Assembly: GCA_028278505.1 (NCBI GenBank)
Contig: JANQEG010000062.1
Span: 1-64,000, forward strand
Direction: 5' to 3'
DNA length: 64,000 bases
Source: Rhodobiaceae bacterium
GTDB taxonomy: Bacteria; Pseudomonadota; Alphaproteobacteria; Rhizobiales; JAKPQE01
Under the pieces are notes generated by a model that had not been told where the DNA came from, did not search any database, and saw only the letters and a program-made list of their open reading frames with translations. The position numbers and the translations under genes are program-made. Of this stretch, positions 63,483 to 64,000 are shown in pieces (the stretch's first letter is position 1; each line of letters starts with the position of its first letter).

Positions 63483-64000
63483 ATGTCCGATCGCACCACC
63501 GGTCGCAGCGCCGGTTTCGCCACCCGTGCCATTCACCACGGCTACGATCCGACGGAGGCCGAGGGCGCCGTGACGCCGCCGCTGCACCTGACCTCGACCT
63601 TTGCCTTTGAAAGCGCCGAGGCCGGCGGCGAAATCTTCGCCGGCGAGCGCAAGGGCAATGTCTATTCCCGCGTCACCAATCCGACCGTCGATCTCCTGGA
63701 ACGACGGGTCGCCGATCTCGAAGGCGCCGAGGCGGCGCTCGCCAATGCGTCGGGCATGGGATCGATCAGCGCGCTCATGTGGACGCTGCTTTCGCCCGGC
63801 GACGAGGTGATCGCCGACCAGACGCTCTATGGCTGCACCTTTGCCTTCCTCAATCACGGGCTCGGCAAGTTCGGGGTAAAAATCACCCATGTCGATCTGA
63901 CCGATCCGGCCAATCTGGAGCGGGCGATCGGCGACAGCACCCGCGTTGTCTTCTTCGAGACGCCGGCCAATCCCAATATGCGGCTGATCGATATCGCGGC
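63483..64000 (+). CDS. Methionine gamma-lyase, partial (3' end beyond window)
   Basis: First 172 codons of a PLP enzyme of the trans-sulfuration family; the reading frame runs off the window. The ATG at 63483 has GGAGGAT upstream. TRAIHHGYDPTEAEGAVTPP, NVYSRVTNPTVDLLERRVA and especially LYGCTFAFLNHGLGKFGV match methionine gamma-lyase; the Cys of YGCT is a hallmark that separates it from cystathionine lyases. It would release methanethiol, ammonia and 2-oxobutyrate from methionine. The PLP lysine lies in the missing part. Confidence 0.85.
   Translation, partial: MSDRTTGRSAGFATRAIHHGYDPTEAEGAVTPPLHLTSTFAFESAEAGGEIFAGERKGNVYSRVTNPTVDLLERRVADLEGAEAALANASGMGSISALMWTLLSPGDEVIADQTLYGCTFAFLNHGLGKFGVKITHVDLTDPANLERAIGDSTRVVFFETPANPNMRLIDIA

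Overview
The window is GC-rich, gene-dense chromosomal DNA from an alphaproteobacterium, most likely of the order Hyphomicrobiales (Rhizobiales). That rests on gene content and order: ChvG-HprK-EIIA-HPr, dnaK-dnaJ-PmtA-like methyltransferase-FMN reductase-pyrF-dapB, cobS-cobT followed by a phytase-like protein, EnvC-CtpA-YibQ-RppH, an exonuclease/CBS/DUF294 protein beside a NahK/ErcS-type hybrid kinase, and RIME/REP-like intergenic palindromes. The genus cannot be named from the sequence. No rRNA, tRNA, CRISPR array, prophage or intact insertion sequence was seen.

Layout. 0-5 kb: a short inverted-repeat-bounded remnant, a LOG-family protein, argB with a HAD nucleotidase, and gpmI. 5-12.4 kb (minus strand): dapB, pyrF, an FMN reductase, a PmtA-type methyltransferase with an unusual N-terminal helical extension, dnaJ and dnaK, with a candidate heat-shock promoter and an intercistronic terminator. 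12.4-17.2 kb: a sterol-desaturase family protein, the regulatory PTS set (HPr, EIIA, HprK) coupled to ChvG, a cluster of intergenic hairpins, and a small conserved protein. 17.3-20.8 kb: sdhCDAB. 20.8-21.7 kb: a non-coding stretch rich in repeats. 21.7-26.6 kb: cobS, cobT, a secreted phytase-like protein, a queuosine-precursor transporter and rpmB. 26.7-27.6 kb: an AT-rich island with one orphan ORF. 27.6-32.4 kb: rppH, a YibQ-like deacetylase, ctpA and an EnvC-like factor. 32.5-39.8 kb: an aromatic aminotransferase, a FabG-like SDR, a tandem GNAT protein, a second aminotransferase, an exonuclease-CBS-DUF294 fusion and a conserved hypothetical. 39.9-43.9 kb: a large symporter-like hybrid histidine kinase and secB. 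44-54.7 kb: an accessory catabolic and transport cluster. 54.7-64 kb: DUF924, an acyl-CoA synthetase, a CobW GTPase, a DD-carboxypeptidase, sdaA, fhs and the 5' part of a methionine gamma-lyase gene.

The most system-like region is 44.0-54.7 kb. A GntR/FCD regulator and an Asp/Glu-racemase-family protein are transcribed away from eight minus-strand genes: a ThDP enzyme, an enolase-superfamily enzyme, a DadA/DAO-type FAD oxidoreductase, a complete TRAP transporter, a TauE/SafE exporter and a BASS-like transporter. It looks like uptake and degradation of a small organic acid or amino-acid-like compound. The substrate is not identifiable from sequence alone. Palindromes in the divergent intergenic region are the likely regulator sites.

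The clearest sign of foreign DNA is the AT-rich island between rpmB and rppH. Its single ORF encodes a 144-residue protein with weak resemblance to BECR-fold (phage/toxin RNase-like) domains. Nothing in the window can be declared a new system with confidence. The main leads are this island, the catabolic cluster, the PmtA fusion, the exonuclease-CBS-DUF294/NahK neighbourhood and the hairpin cluster near 16.5 kb.
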